Positions 25,471 to 34,235 of a stretch of DNA of 64,000 nt are shown piece by piece. A program made the translations under genes and the position numbers. Each line of letters starts with the position of its first letter. Within the stretch, counting starts at the first letter, position 1. The notes beneath the pieces are model-generated. The model did not search any database. It saw nothing but the letters and a program-made list of their open reading frames with translations, and was not told the DNA's origin. Origin of the DNA: Paractinoplanes toevensis (GTDB lineage: Bacteria; Actinomycetota; Actinomycetes; Mycobacteriales; Micromonosporaceae); assembly GCF_018332695.1 (NCBI RefSeq), contig NZ_BOQN01000133.1:1-64000 (forward strand), read 5' to 3'.

Positions 25471-26745
25471 TCAGGTATTGTGCGCCTCCGGACCGGCGTC
25501 CAGCGGATCCTTGAGCCGCAGCACGGGCGAGAAAAGCAGGATCAGCGTCGGCAGCAGCAGACCCGCCACCCCGATGAACAATCCGTTGCGCACGCCGACG
25601 GTCGTCGCCACCACACCGGTGACCACCGAGCCGAGCGGGATGGCCGCGTAACTGGCCAGCCGCATCACGGCGTTGACCCGGCCCAGCAGGTTCGGCGGTG
25701 CCACCGTCTGGCGCAGCGTCACCGAACCGATCACCGAGATCGTCACGCCGAAACCGGCCAGCAGATACGACGTGGCGATCAGCGCGCCCGCGGTGAGCGT
25801 GGAGCCGTGCGCGAGCGGCACCAGAACCGGTGCCACGCAACCGATCGCGGTGCCGGCCACGAAGGACGGGCCGAACCCGAAGCGGCGCACCACCCGGGGC
25901 GCGATGACCGCGCCGGCCAGGCCGCCGACACTGCCGACGCTGATGCACAGGCCGAGCAGACCGGGGCTGAGCCCGAGCTGGCTCAGCGCGTACAGGGTCA
26001 CCAGCGTCTCGCCGAATTGGACGAAGAAGTTGAAGGTGAACGACTCCAGGCAGATCGTGCGCAGGAACGGGTCGCGGCCGACGACCGCGACACCCTCGCC
26101 GATCTGCCGGCGCAGTCCGACCCGGGGCTCGTCCGCCTCGACCGGCGGCCGGTCCGGTGTCCGGATCGTCCGGAGGGAGAAGACCGAGAAGAGGTACGAG
26201 AACGCGTCGACGATCAGTGTCACCGGGGCGGTGAGCACCTGGACCAGTCCGCCCGCGACGCCCGGCCCGGCGACCTCGGAGACCGAGTAGCTGACCGACA
26301 GCTTGCTGTTGCCGTCGACGAGCTGATCCTTGGTCACCACGGTCGGCAGGTAGGACAGGTAGGCAACGTCGAACACGACGGTGCCGGTGCCGATCAGCAA
26401 CAGCGCGATCGACAGCCAGCTCAGGTGCAGCAGGCCGGTCAGGCCGGCCACCGCGATCAGCGCGATCAGCACGCCGCGCACCAGATTCGCGGCGATCATC
26501 GCGGGCCGAGCCGGGTGCCGGTCGACCCACAGACCCACCGGCAGGGTCAGGAAGAGGAACGGCAGGAACTCCATGGTGCGCAGCAGGCTCAGCTGCCCGG
26601 CGTCGGCGCCCAGCGCGGTGATGGCCAGCACCGGCACCGCGAACGTGGTGATCTGCGTACCGATCATGGAGACGGACTCGCCGCCCCAGAACCACAGGAA
26701 GTCCCGGTTACGCCAGATGGACGGCGTGGTCTCCGTAGTCGTCAC
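25471..26745 (-). CDS. MFS transporter (drug efflux type)
   Basis: A 424-residue major facilitator with about 12 hydrophobic segments. It opens with IWRNRDFLWFWGGESVSMIG, the usual opening of actinobacterial MFS_3-type exporters. LPVGLWVDRHPAR (about residue 64) is the conserved loop between helices 2 and 3. A GTG at 26745 was chosen because it begins the normal family N-terminus; the ATG at 26805 would add 20 polar residues and share its codon with the divergent gene. It probably exports the NRPS product. Palindromes in the divergent promoter suggest control by the CGNR protein next door. Confidence 0.85.
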   Translation of the reverse strand: MTTTETTPSIWRNRDFLWFWGGESVSMIGTQITTFAVPVLAITALGADAGQLSLLRTMEFLPFLFLTLPVGLWVDRHPARPAMIAANLVRGVLIALIAVAGLTGLLHLSWLSIALLLIGTGTVVFDVAYLSYLPTVVTKDQLVDGNSKLSVSYSVSEVAGPGVAGGLVQVLTAPVTLIVDAFSYLFSVFSLRTIRTPDRPPVEADEPRVGLRRQIGEGVAVVGRDPFLRTICLESFTFNFFVQFGETLVTLYALSQLGLSPGLLGLCISVGSVGGLAGAVIAPRVVRRFGFGPSFVAGTAIGCVAPVLVPLAHGSTLTAGALIATSYLLAGFGVTISVIGSVTLRQTVAPPNLLGRVNAVMRLASYAAIPLGSVVTGVVATTVGVRNGLFIGVAGLLLPTLILLFSPVLRLKDPLDAGPEAHNT

Positions 26746-26780
26746 GTAACTCTCATTCCCCGGATGACGGTTACGTAACC
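26741..26780. promoter_or_regulatory. Paired GTTACGTAAC-type operators between MFS and CGNR genes
   Basis: GGTTACGTAACC at 26769-26780 is a perfect 12-bp palindrome. GTCACGTAAC at 26741-26750 is a one-mismatch copy that overlaps the MFS start codon. Their centres are 29 bp apart. They lie between the divergent transporter and regulator genes and would allow repression of both. Confidence 0.6.
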
Positions 26781-26803
26781 TGCAATCCGGATAAGGTGGT
26801 GTC

Positions 26804-27421
26804 ATGAGATCCGGCTCGTCCCGCTCCGTCCCCGCCGCCGCTCCGGGGCGACTCGGCATGGTCCAGGACTTCCTGAACACGCTGCATGTCGAGCGGGGCA
26901 CCGACGAGCTCGGCAACCCCGCCACGGCGTATGTCTTCCTGCCGCCGGACGGGCCGGACCTGCCGCCACCCGGTCCGGAAGACCTGGCCCGGCTGCGCGT
27001 TCTGCGCCGGGAGTTACGGGCGCGATGCGGCGACGGCCCCCGGGACGACGACGCGTTCGCCGACCTCGCCGCGCAGGCGCCGCTGCGGCTCGCCCCCGGC
27101 GACGACGGCCCCCTCGAACTGACGCCGACCGGCGAGGGCAACCGCGCGGTTCCGGCCCTGCTGCTCGCCGCCGTCTACGACGCCGAACGCGACGGCACGT
27201 GGAGCCGCCTCAAGATCTGCCACCACGACGGCTGCCGGTGGGTCTTCTACGACGAGTCGCGCAGCCGGACGGGGACCTGGTGCGCCATGGGCATCTGCGG
27301 CAACCGCACGAAGGTCGCCGCCTACCGCCGCCGGACCGCCTCCGTCAGCAACGCGGCGGCCGCCCGCCGCAGCTCGGTCGGGCGCCCCCAGAGCAGCGCG
27401 TCGACCGCCGCCCGGCGGTAG
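26804..27421 (+). CDS. CGNR zinc-finger regulator
   Basis: A 205-residue protein of the CGNR family (formerly ABATE plus zinc finger). The C-terminal zinc finger has CHHDGC (about residues 139-144) and CGNRTKVAAYRRR (about 166-178). The N-terminal half (DFLNTLHVERG) is the ligand or stress-sensing part. It is divergent from the MFS exporter and probably controls it through the palindromes between them. Its last 100 bp overlap the 3' end of the convergent acyl-CoA dehydrogenase gene, so the tail after about residue 180 may be poorly conserved. Confidence 0.8.
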   Translation: MRSGSSRSVPAAAPGRLGMVQDFLNTLHVERGTDELGNPATAYVFLPPDGPDLPPPGPEDLARLRVLRRELRARCGDGPRDDDAFADLAAQAPLRLAPGDDGPLELTPTGEGNRAVPALLLAAVYDAERDGTWSRLKICHHDGCRWVFYDESRSRTGTWCAMGICGNRTKVAAYRRRTASVSNAAAARRSSVGRPQSSASTAARR

Positions 27422-28425
27422 AACAGCTGCGCGTCGTGCTCCTCGGTCATGCCGACCGCGCCGTGCAGCTGCACGGCTTCGGTGCCCGCGCTGCGGACCA
27501 GATCGGCGGCGGTGGCGAGCGCCTCGTACGCGGCCAGCCGGGCGTCGTCGCCCTCGTCCGCCAGCCAGGCGGCGTAACAGGTCAGCAATCGGGCCGCGTG
27601 CACCCGGGTGCTCAGGTCGGCCATCCGGAACGCCGGACCCTGGAAACTGCCCACCGGTTGGCCGAACTGGCGGCGTTCCCGGGTGTAGGCGACCGTCTCG
27701 TCCAGCGCCGCCTGTGCCGCCCCGACGAGCTGGGCCGCGTGCCGGATCCGGGCCGTCACCAGCGCCGCCGCCCAGGCGTCGGCGGCCGGGGCACCGGCGG
27801 CCAGCTCCACCACGTCGGCGACCGGCACTCCGCGGAAGGTGACCTCGTAGAAGTCGCCGCGGCCGATGTCGTCGTGCCGGCGCCAGGTGACACCGGGGTG
27901 GTCGCCCGGCACCAGCAGCAGTCGCGGGCCGGCGGCCGCCACTCCGGCGAGCAGGAACCAGGAGACGTCCGCGGCGAACGCCACGAACTGGCGTACCGCG
28001 TGCACACCACCGTCCAGATCGAGGCGGCCCGGCCGGTCCGGCTCGTCGCCGGTCCGCTCCCGAACGGCGACGGCGACCGCCTCCCCGTCGGTCATCCGCG
28101 CGCCCAGGTCATCGTGCCCGGCCGCCGCGGCCAGCTCGATCGCGACCGCGGTGTCCGCCCACGGGCTCTGGTAAAGCGCGGCGCCGACCTTCTCGGCGAC
28201 CACCACCTGCTCGGCCACGGTCAACCCGCGCAACCCGCCGAGCTCGCAGAAGGTCTGCCAGACCGCCTGCCGGACGTCCGTCTCGTCCTCGTCGAGCGGC
28301 GCGATCGCGCCGGCCCCCAGCTCGCGGTTGCCCATCCGGCGCAGGTCGTCCCGCATGTCCTCGCCGAACAGCTCGTCGAACCGGGCGGCCGCGGCCCGCT
28401 GTCCCGCACTGAGCGTCAAATTCAT
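27322..28425 (-). CDS. Acyl-CoA dehydrogenase family protein (partner 1)
   Basis: A 367-residue flavoprotein of the acyl-CoA dehydrogenase fold. YTRERRQFGQPVGSFQG (about residues 237-253) and LHGAVGMTEEHDAQLFYRRA (about 325-344) fit the C-terminal helical domain. AAGGAGAACG precedes the ATG. It is 16 bp downstream of a second dehydrogenase. Many actinobacterial FadE pairs form heterotetramers in which only one partner keeps the catalytic base; that arrangement is plausible here. The substrate is unknown. It may supply an acyl unit to the NRPS product or belong to separate lipid or sterol metabolism. Confidence 0.8.
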   Translation of the reverse strand: MNLTLSAGQRAAAARFDELFGEDMRDDLRRMGNRELGAGAIAPLDEDETDVRQAVWQTFCELGGLRGLTVAEQVVVAEKVGAALYQSPWADTAVAIELAAAAGHDDLGARMTDGEAVAVAVRERTGDEPDRPGRLDLDGGVHAVRQFVAFAADVSWFLLAGVAAAGPRLLLVPGDHPGVTWRRHDDIGRGDFYEVTFRGVPVADVVELAAGAPAADAWAAALVTARIRHAAQLVGAAQAALDETVAYTRERRQFGQPVGSFQGPAFRMADLSTRVHAARLLTCYAAWLADEGDDARLAAYEALATAADLVRSAGTEAVQLHGAVGMTEEHDAQLFYRRAAVDALLWGRPTELRRAAAALLTEAVRRR

Positions 28426-28441
28426 CGGATCGTTCTCCTTC

Positions 28442-29599
28442 TCAGCTCAGCAGTTGCAGGCCGGTCGAGGCGATGAGATAGCGCATGATCTCGGAGGTGC
28501 CCGCCGAGAGGGTGATGCCCGGCCCCTCCCGGTGCGCGGCCTCACGCCGCCCCCCGCCGTTGTCCGCGGCGTCCCAGCCGGACAGCGTCGCGTCCAGGCC
28601 GCCGATCTCCAGCGCGAACTCGCTGATCTGCTTGAACAACTCGGTGGCGTACAGCTTGGACCGGGCCGTGGTGACCCCGTCCAGCCGGCCGTCCCGCAGA
28701 TCGGAGATGACCTGCCAGGCCATCAGGTGCGCGGCGGTCGCGGCCGCGTGGAGCTCGACCAGCCGCTGCTGGTACGCCGGATCGTCCAGAGTGCCGTCCC
28801 GCGCGGCCCGCTGCAGCACCTCGTCCAGCAGCCGGCGGGCCTTGGCCTGGAATTCCAGGCCGGTCCGCTCCACCGGCAGCACCTCGTTGATCACCTGCCA
28901 CCCGCCGTCGACCTCGCCGATCACGTGCTCGCGGGTGAGCCGGATGCCGTCCAGGGTGACGTCGCAGAACTGCTCGTCGGACATGTTCCAGATCGGCTGG
29001 ATCTGCACCCCCGGGGACCGCATCGGCACCACGAACAGGGTGATGCCGTGGAAGCGGACGGCACTGTCGGTGGTGCGGGCCGCGCAGAGGGCGAAGTCGG
29101 CGAACTGCGACTTGAGGCTGTAGATCTTCCGCCCGTACAGCCGCCAGCCGTCACCGTCGGGCTCGGCCCGGGTCCGCAACGCGGCCAGGTCGGAGCCGAC
29201 GCCGGGCTCGCTGTAGAGCACGCTCCAGTTCTGCTCGCCGGCCGCCAGCGCCGGCAGGTAGGTCCGCTTCTGCTGCTCGGTGCCGACCAGCAGCAGCACC
29301 AGGCCGACGATGTCGATGCTGACGATGTGCACCAGGTCGGGCACCTTGGCGCGGATCAGCTCCTCGGTCAGGATCGACTTCTCGACGATGGTGCCGCCCA
29401 GCCCGCCGTACTCCGGCGGCCAGTTCACCGCGAGCCAGCGTTTCTCGCCCAGCCAGCGGTACACATCGAGCAGGCCCGGCTCCTCGCGCGGTGGCAGGTG
29501 CCGGACCGCGTCGGCGACCTTGCGCACCCGGTCCTCGGCGAGGAACTCGCGCACCTGGCGCCGGAACTCCTCCTGCTCCTCGGTGAAGTTGAATCGCAT
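28442..29599 (-). CDS. Acyl-CoA dehydrogenase family protein (partner 2)
   Basis: A 385-residue acyl-CoA dehydrogenase. LAVNWPPEYGGLGG (about residues 54-67), YSEPGVGSDLAALRT (about 130-144, the FAD/substrate loop) and GTSEIMRYLIA near the C-terminus are typical. GGAGGTG precedes the ATG at 29599; the longer frame to 29695 does not resemble the family. It is first in a two-gene minus-strand operon with the partner at 27322-28425. Confidence 0.85.
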   Translation of the reverse strand: MRFNFTEEQEEFRRQVREFLAEDRVRKVADAVRHLPPREEPGLLDVYRWLGEKRWLAVNWPPEYGGLGGTIVEKSILTEELIRAKVPDLVHIVSIDIVGLVLLLVGTEQQKRTYLPALAAGEQNWSVLYSEPGVGSDLAALRTRAEPDGDGWRLYGRKIYSLKSQFADFALCAARTTDSAVRFHGITLFVVPMRSPGVQIQPIWNMSDEQFCDVTLDGIRLTREHVIGEVDGGWQVINEVLPVERTGLEFQAKARRLLDEVLQRAARDGTLDDPAYQQRLVELHAAATAAHLMAWQVISDLRDGRLDGVTTARSKLYATELFKQISEFALEIGGLDATLSGWDAADNGGGRREAAHREGPGITLSAGTSEIMRYLIASTGLQLLS

Positions 29600-29774
29600 C
29601 GTCACACCTCCGGACAGAGCGGTTCCCAGCCGGGCGGAACGCTCTGCGGGCACCGCCGACAGGGAAATCGAACCATCGGCGAATGCCACCGGCAACGCAC
29701 GACACCGAAGAGCAGCGCGGTGATGACGACCGTTGCTACCCGCCTCAACGCAGTGCTGACAAACCGTTGGACGC

Positions 29775-31106
29775 TCAGTCCGGATCGCGGGCCGGCGCGG
29801 CGTCGCCGGCGAACAGGCCGGTCGGGTCGGTGGCGTGGCGCACGCGCTCGACCCGGGCCCGGATCTCGTCGTCGTACGACCGCTGCGGCCGGTCGAGATC
29901 GTCGACGAAGTTGGGCGCCGTGAAGCCGGTCAGGGACGGTTCGAGAGCTGTCCGTACGGCCTTGAGGTCCTGTTCGGTGTCCGCACCGGCCAGGCCGACC
30001 CCGTAGTAGTGCAACGGTGCCGCGAACCGGTCCAGCGCCCCGCCGTTCGCCGCGCCGGTGGCGAACGCACCGCCGAGCTGGCGCAGTTCCAGCGCGATCA
30101 GGTTCGGCCCGGCCTCCAGGACCCGCGCCCAGTCGGCCTCGCCGATCTCGTGGAGCAGCGCGGAGTCCGAGTGGAAGGGCACCGGTTCGGCCGGGTCCAG
30201 GTGGACGCCGGCCAGCGCTTCCGGAGCGGCCTCCGCCCACGTGTTCGCCACCGGCGGGGCGATCGCCGACAGCGGGGACAGCATCTCGTCGGCGATGCGC
30301 CGGGCGGCCGGCCGGTCCGCCTCGGCCGGTGCGATCACCGCACCGTCCAGCGCGAGGACGCGCTTGCCGGCCAGGTACGGCGGGAGGAACGGCAGCGGTG
30401 GCAGCGACAGCATGCGGAAGCTGGTGGTGATCTCCGGTGGGGCGGTGCGGGCCCACGCCTGCCAGACCGGCGCCAGCCGCGCGGCGTCGGCGGGGTCCCA
30501 GACGGCCATGCCGGTGACGATCCGGTGCATCGGGATCAGGTCGATCTCGGCCGCCACCACGACGCCGAACCCGCCGCCCCCGCCGCGCAGCGCCCAGAAG
30601 AGATCCGGGCGCTGCGTGCTGCTCGTCTCGACCACCTCGCCGTCGGCCAGGACGACGGTGAGCGAACGCAGCGAGTTCGCGGCCAGCCCGAAGCGGCGGC
30701 CGTAGAAGCTGAGGCCGCCGCCGAGCAGGTAGCCGATGACGCCGACGCTGGAGGACGAGCCGTGCAGGGCGGTGAGCCCGTACCGGGTCGTCTCGGGCAG
30801 GACGTCGCCCCAGGTCTTGCCGGCCGGCACGCGGGCCGTTCGGGCTTCCGGATCGACGCGTACGGGCGTGTCGAGCACCGGCCGCAACAGCAGGGAATCG
30901 GTGAGCGGGCCGGTGCGGCCCATCGCGTGACCGGTGGTGGTCAGCCGTAGCGGCCGGCCTGACCGGCGCGCGGCGGCGACAGCGCGGACGACGTCGTCGA
31001 CCGAGCGGGCGGTGAACGCCCCGGCCGGTTCGACCGGCACCGCGAGCTGGAACGAGGCGGTGGCCGCCGCGTACTCGGCGGTCCCGGGTCGGCTGAACGG
31101 GGTCAT
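29775..31106 (-). CDS. FAD-linked oxidase (PCMH/berberine-bridge type)
   Basis: A 443-residue flavoprotein with a PCMH-type FAD domain (about 30-205). TTTGHAMGRTG (about 56-66) contains the His typical of 8-alpha-histidyl FAD attachment, and SVGVIGYLLGGGLSFYGRRFG (about 120-140) follows. Where bicovalent members have a Cys before VGVIG, this one has Ser, so a single covalent link is expected. A substrate domain and a short C-terminal FAD closure (RSYDDEIRARVERVRHATDP) complete it. No signal peptide is visible, so it is cytosolic. The ATG overlaps the NmrA gene stop (ATGA), placing it third in the MarR-linked operon. Confidence 0.85.
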   Translation of the reverse strand: MTPFSRPGTAEYAAATASFQLAVPVEPAGAFTARSVDDVVRAVAAARRSGRPLRLTTTGHAMGRTGPLTDSLLLRPVLDTPVRVDPEARTARVPAGKTWGDVLPETTRYGLTALHGSSSSVGVIGYLLGGGLSFYGRRFGLAANSLRSLTVVLADGEVVETSSTQRPDLFWALRGGGGGFGVVVAAEIDLIPMHRIVTGMAVWDPADAARLAPVWQAWARTAPPEITTSFRMLSLPPLPFLPPYLAGKRVLALDGAVIAPAEADRPAARRIADEMLSPLSAIAPPVANTWAEAAPEALAGVHLDPAEPVPFHSDSALLHEIGEADWARVLEAGPNLIALELRQLGGAFATGAANGGALDRFAAPLHYYGVGLAGADTEQDLKAVRTALEPSLTGFTAPNFVDDLDRPQRSYDDEIRARVERVRHATDPTGLFAGDAAPARDPD

Positions 31107-32053
31107 GAACGTTCCTCCGTCAGTTCCGCGCGATGGGCGGCCAGGAATTCGGTCAGGCCGGCCGGATTCGGGTTGACCGCGCGTGCGGCCTCGAGATCGC
31201 GGCGGCCGAGGTACGACCCGGGGAACTCGGTGTAGTACTGGAACATGTTGCCCAGCTCGTCCGCCCCCGGGAAGCCGAGATCGCGCACCTGGTCGGGGGT
31301 GGGCGGCCGGTAGGCCACCGGCTCACCGATCACCGTGCCGAGCGCCGCGGCGATCTGCTCGCCGGTCAGATGGTCACTGGCCACCGGGATGGTTGCGCCG
31401 ATGGTGTCGGCCGGCCGCCGCAGCACGTGCAGCACGGCCTGGCCGATGTCGTCCGAGGAGGCACCGGCGATCGCGGTGTCGCCGATCGGCAGGTGCAGCG
31501 CGAGCGTCCCGTCGGGGTCGCGTTGCGGCTTCTGCAGGCCCAGCAGGTTGTCCCAGTAGAAGGACATCAGCAGGTACGTCGTGGGCAGGCCGGACTTGGC
31601 GAACAGGGCGTCGGCCGCGCCGCCCTTCACGTCGAAGTGCGGCACCCGGTAGCCGCCCTCGATCATCGGCATCCGGTCATCGCCGGCCGGGATGACCTCC
31701 CGGGTGTCCTCCAGGGTCGACCACACCACGTGCCGCAGGCCGGCCGCCTGTGCGGCGCCGATCAGGTTCTCCACCTCGGACAGTTCCCGGGCCGGGGAGC
31801 GGTGCTCCCAGTACGGGGTGACGAGGAACGCGCCGTACGCCCCGTCGAACGCCGCGCGGAGGCTGCCCTCGTCGGCGAGGTCGGCCGCGACCACCTCGGC
31901 GCCGAGTTCGGCCAGCGCCCGCGCCCGGCCCGATGTGGCGTCGCGCGTCACCGCTCGTACGGTGAACTCGCCGTCGGCCAGCAGCGCCCGCGCGACCGCG
32001 CCGCCCTGCGTGCCGGTCGCGCCGAGCACGGCAATAACCTTGTTGTCAGACAT
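31103..32053 (-). CDS. NmrA-family NAD(P)-binding protein
   Basis: A 316-residue atypical short-chain dehydrogenase of the NmrA/HSCARG group. The Rossmann loop is VLGATGTQGGAVA (about residues 8-20). No Ser-Tyr-x3-Lys catalytic set is obvious, which is normal for NmrA-type redox sensors. The ATG at 32053 lies 17 bp after the upstream MDR gene. It may act as an NADP sensor or as a reductase for the same substrate as the MDR enzyme. Confidence 0.82.
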   Translation of the reverse strand: MSDNKVIAVLGATGTQGGAVARALLADGEFTVRAVTRDATSGRARALAELGAEVVAADLADEGSLRAAFDGAYGAFLVTPYWEHRSPARELSEVENLIGAAQAAGLRHVVWSTLEDTREVIPAGDDRMPMIEGGYRVPHFDVKGGAADALFAKSGLPTTYLLMSFYWDNLLGLQKPQRDPDGTLALHLPIGDTAIAGASSDDIGQAVLHVLRRPADTIGATIPVASDHLTGEQIAAALGTVIGEPVAYRPPTPDQVRDLGFPGADELGNMFQYYTEFPGSYLGRRDLEAARAVNPNPAGLTEFLAAHRAELTEERS

Positions 32054-32070
32054 CAGAAGCCTCCGGTTGC

Positions 32071-32988
32071 TCAAAGAACGATGACGGTCTTGCCGTGCAG
32101 GGCGCCCGCGGCGGCCTGGGTGTGCACGGCCGGCAGCTCGGCCAGCGGGAACCGCTGCGCCACGTCGACCCGCAGTTCGCCGGAGTCGACCAGCGCGACC
32201 AGCCGGGCCAGCTGCTCGGCGTCGCTGCGGACGAACAGGTCGATGCCGCGCACGCCGCGCTGGTCGTCGCTGGGCGCGGGCATCCACACCGTGGTGTTGA
32301 CCAGAACGCCGCCCGGGCGGATCAGGGTGAGCAGCGCGGCCAGTTGCGCCGGCTCGATCGGCGCCAGGTTCAGCACGACGTCGACCGGGGCGGTCACCGC
32401 GGCGTGGTCGAGAACCTCATCCGCGCCGGCCGCTTTGGCCTGGTCACCACTGTGCGGGCCGGCCACCCCGATCACGTGGGCGCCGGCGTTCTTCGCCAGC
32501 TGAACGGCGTAGGCGCCGACCGCCCCGCCCGCGCCGTTGATCAGTACGCGTTGCCCGGCCGAGAGGTTCGCGTGGTCGAAGAGTGCCTGCCACGCGGTGA
32601 GACCCACGATCGGCAGGGCGGCCGCGTCGGCCAGCGGGATGCCGGTGGGCGCCGGCGCGAGGATCTCGGCCGGAGCAACGACATATTCCGCGGCCGCGCC
32701 GTCGGCCACCATCGGCAGGAACCCCACGACCCGGTCCCCGATCGCGAACCCGCCGACGCCCTCGCCCAGCGCCGCGATCGTGCCGGACACGTCGATGCCC
32801 GGCGTGTGCGGCAGCGTCACCGGGATCGGGCCCTGCATGAAACCCGCGCGGATGTTGCCGTCGACGCCGTTGAAGGACGTCGCGGCGACCCGGATCAGCA
32901 CCTGGCCGGCACCGGGGACGGGCTGCTCGACGTCTTCGTAGCGCAGGACGCTCGGGTCGCCGTACTCGTGGAAACGCACTGCCTTCAT
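32071..32988 (-). CDS. NADPH-dependent MDR oxidoreductase (quinone oxidoreductase-like)
   Basis: A 305-residue zinc-free medium-chain dehydrogenase/reductase. The N-terminal GroES-like domain (RFHEYGDPSVLRYEDV) lacks the structural-zinc cysteines, and GAGGAVGAYAVQLAK (about residues 148-162) is the NADPH-binding loop. GGGAGGCAAGAC precedes the ATG. It leads a three-gene operon with the NmrA protein and FAD oxidase. Two palindromes immediately upstream match one in front of the MarR gene at 34236-34742, so induction by quinones or electrophiles is likely. Confidence 0.87.
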   Translation of the reverse strand: MKAVRFHEYGDPSVLRYEDVEQPVPGAGQVLIRVAATSFNGVDGNIRAGFMQGPIPVTLPHTPGIDVSGTIAALGEGVGGFAIGDRVVGFLPMVADGAAAEYVVAPAEILAPAPTGIPLADAAALPIVGLTAWQALFDHANLSAGQRVLINGAGGAVGAYAVQLAKNAGAHVIGVAGPHSGDQAKAAGADEVLDHAAVTAPVDVVLNLAPIEPAQLAALLTLIRPGGVLVNTTVWMPAPSDDQRGVRGIDLFVRSDAEQLARLVALVDSGELRVDVAQRFPLAELPAVHTQAAAGALHGKTVIVL

Positions 32989-33006
32989 GTCTTGCCTCCC
33001 TGTTTA

Positions 33007-33058
33007 GTGCTTCGAGTTCGAAGCACTTCCTGACCATAGCGCGCTTCGAATTCGAAGC
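33007..33058. promoter_or_regulatory. Two MarR-type operators upstream of the MDR operon
   Basis: GTGCTTCGAGTTCGAAGCAC (33007-33026) has perfect 9-bp arms. GCTTCGAATTCGAAGC (33043-33058) is a perfect 16-bp palindrome. Both are within 70 bp of the MDR start. The same sequence with one change occurs upstream of the MarR gene. Confidence 0.7.
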
Positions 33059-33088
33059 AAGTAGTGAACGATGTGAGCTGACCGACAG

Positions 33089-33316
33089 CTAGCCAACCGC
33101 CACGAAGATCACCAGAACCTGACCCGACACCGGGTCCGCCAGGACCTGCCGGTACCGCCCCAACTCGCCCGGTAGTGACATCGCCGGGCCGGTCCGCAAC
33201 AGCACCTCGCCGAACCGGGAGAACACCACTGCGGGGCAGTCCGGCAGAGCCTCGATGATCCGCGTCAGGACGGCACTGACCCGACCGTCCCCGAAGTGCC
33301 GCAGTTCCCCGTCCAC
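33089..33316 (-). pseudogene. Decayed paralogue of the MmyB-like regulator
   Basis: A 75-codon frame matches two separated parts of the neighbouring regulator at 33399-34235. Its middle (CPAVVFSRFGEVLLRTGPA) aligns with TPAVVLSPFGEALLQTRSA there. Its end (DPVSGQVLVIFVA) aligns with that protein's DPDEGQELLVFLA. The helix-turn-helix and about 90 intervening residues are missing, so it is an internally deleted duplicate rather than a working gene. A small expressed protein cannot be ruled out. Confidence 0.6.
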
Positions 33317-33398
33317 CGATCAAGCGTGGCGTGAACCGGAACGCGGGTGAATGGCACCGTTATCCACGGACAACCGGACCATGGATAACGAGACGGGC

Positions 33399-34235
33399 TC
33401 AGGCCATCATGACCAGGCGCTGAAGCTTCTCGTCACTCGGTGAGCCGGGCTCCGCCAGGAAGACCAGCAACTCCTGGCCCTCGTCGGGGTCCACCAGTCG
33501 CCGGGCGTGGAGCTCCAACTCGCCCAGCTGCGGGTGCAGGTAGCGCTTGAGGTCGTGGTGGTGGGTGATGTCCACCTCGTGCATCCGCCAGACCTCGGCG
33601 AACTCGGGGCTGACCGCCAGCAGCGCCTCGACGATCTCACCCGCCCGGCCGCCGGGATCGGCGGTGTACGCCGCGCGGATCTCCGCGGCGAAGACCCGGC
33701 CGCGCACGGCATGGTCCTCGGTGGGATAGAGCTCGCGCTGCGTCGGGTCGGTGAACCAGCGGTAGACCAGGTACCGCGACATACCGCTGAACCGGGTGTA
33801 GTCGCCGAGCAGGGCGACCGCCGAACGGGTCTGCAACAACGCCTCGCCGAACGGGGACAACACCACCGCCGGCGTGTCGGAGAGCCGTTCCACGATGCGC
33901 CGCATGGCCGGGCTGACCTGCTCGTCGCGCGGCGAGCGCCGCGGCGCCGAATGCCCGCCCAGGGCGAACAGGTGCTCGCGCTCGCTCGGCCGCAGCTTCA
34001 GGGCCCGCGCCAGGGCGCCCAGCATCTGTTCCGACGGCATCGGCCCGCGCTGCTGCTCGAGGCGGCTGTAGTAATCGGCCGACATGCCGGCCAGCACGGC
34101 GAGCTCCTCGCGCCGCAGCCCACCAGTTCGACGCCGGGAACCACGGGGCAGCCCGACGTCCTCCGGCTGCAGCGCCTCCCGGCGGGCCCGGAGAAAGTCG
34201 GCCAGCAGTGCCCGGTCCGTCCCTCGCGCCGCCAT
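33399..34235 (-). CDS. MmyB-like XRE-family regulator
   Basis: A 278-residue protein with an N-terminal helix-turn-helix (GLRREELAVLAGMSADYYSRLEQ, about residues 39-61, split here around the recognition helix) and a C-terminal MmyB-like ligand domain (TPAVVLSPFGEALLQ near 120, YRWFTDP near 157). Such regulators are frequent in actinobacteria and often sit beside the oxidoreductase genes they control. Its ATG directly follows the MarR stop with no spacer, so the two are probably cotranscribed. A decayed duplicate lies downstream. Confidence 0.85.
   Translation of the reverse strand: MAARGTDRALLADFLRARREALQPEDVGLPRGSRRRTGGLRREELAVLAGMSADYYSRLEQQRGPMPSEQMLGALARALKLRPSEREHLFALGGHSAPRRSPRDEQVSPAMRRIVERLSDTPAVVLSPFGEALLQTRSAVALLGDYTRFSGMSRYLVYRWFTDPTQRELYPTEDHAVRGRVFAAEIRAAYTADPGGRAGEIVEALLAVSPEFAEVWRMHEVDITHHHDLKRYLHPQLGELELHARRLVDPDEGQELLVFLAEPGSPSDEKLQRLVMMA

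Noticed and set aside
33359-33389. GTTATCCA/TGGATAAC inverted repeat downstream of the MmyB-like gene
   Set aside because: An 8-bp perfect repeat with a 15-nt spacer could be a weak terminator or an old operator, but no second copy or T tract supports either.
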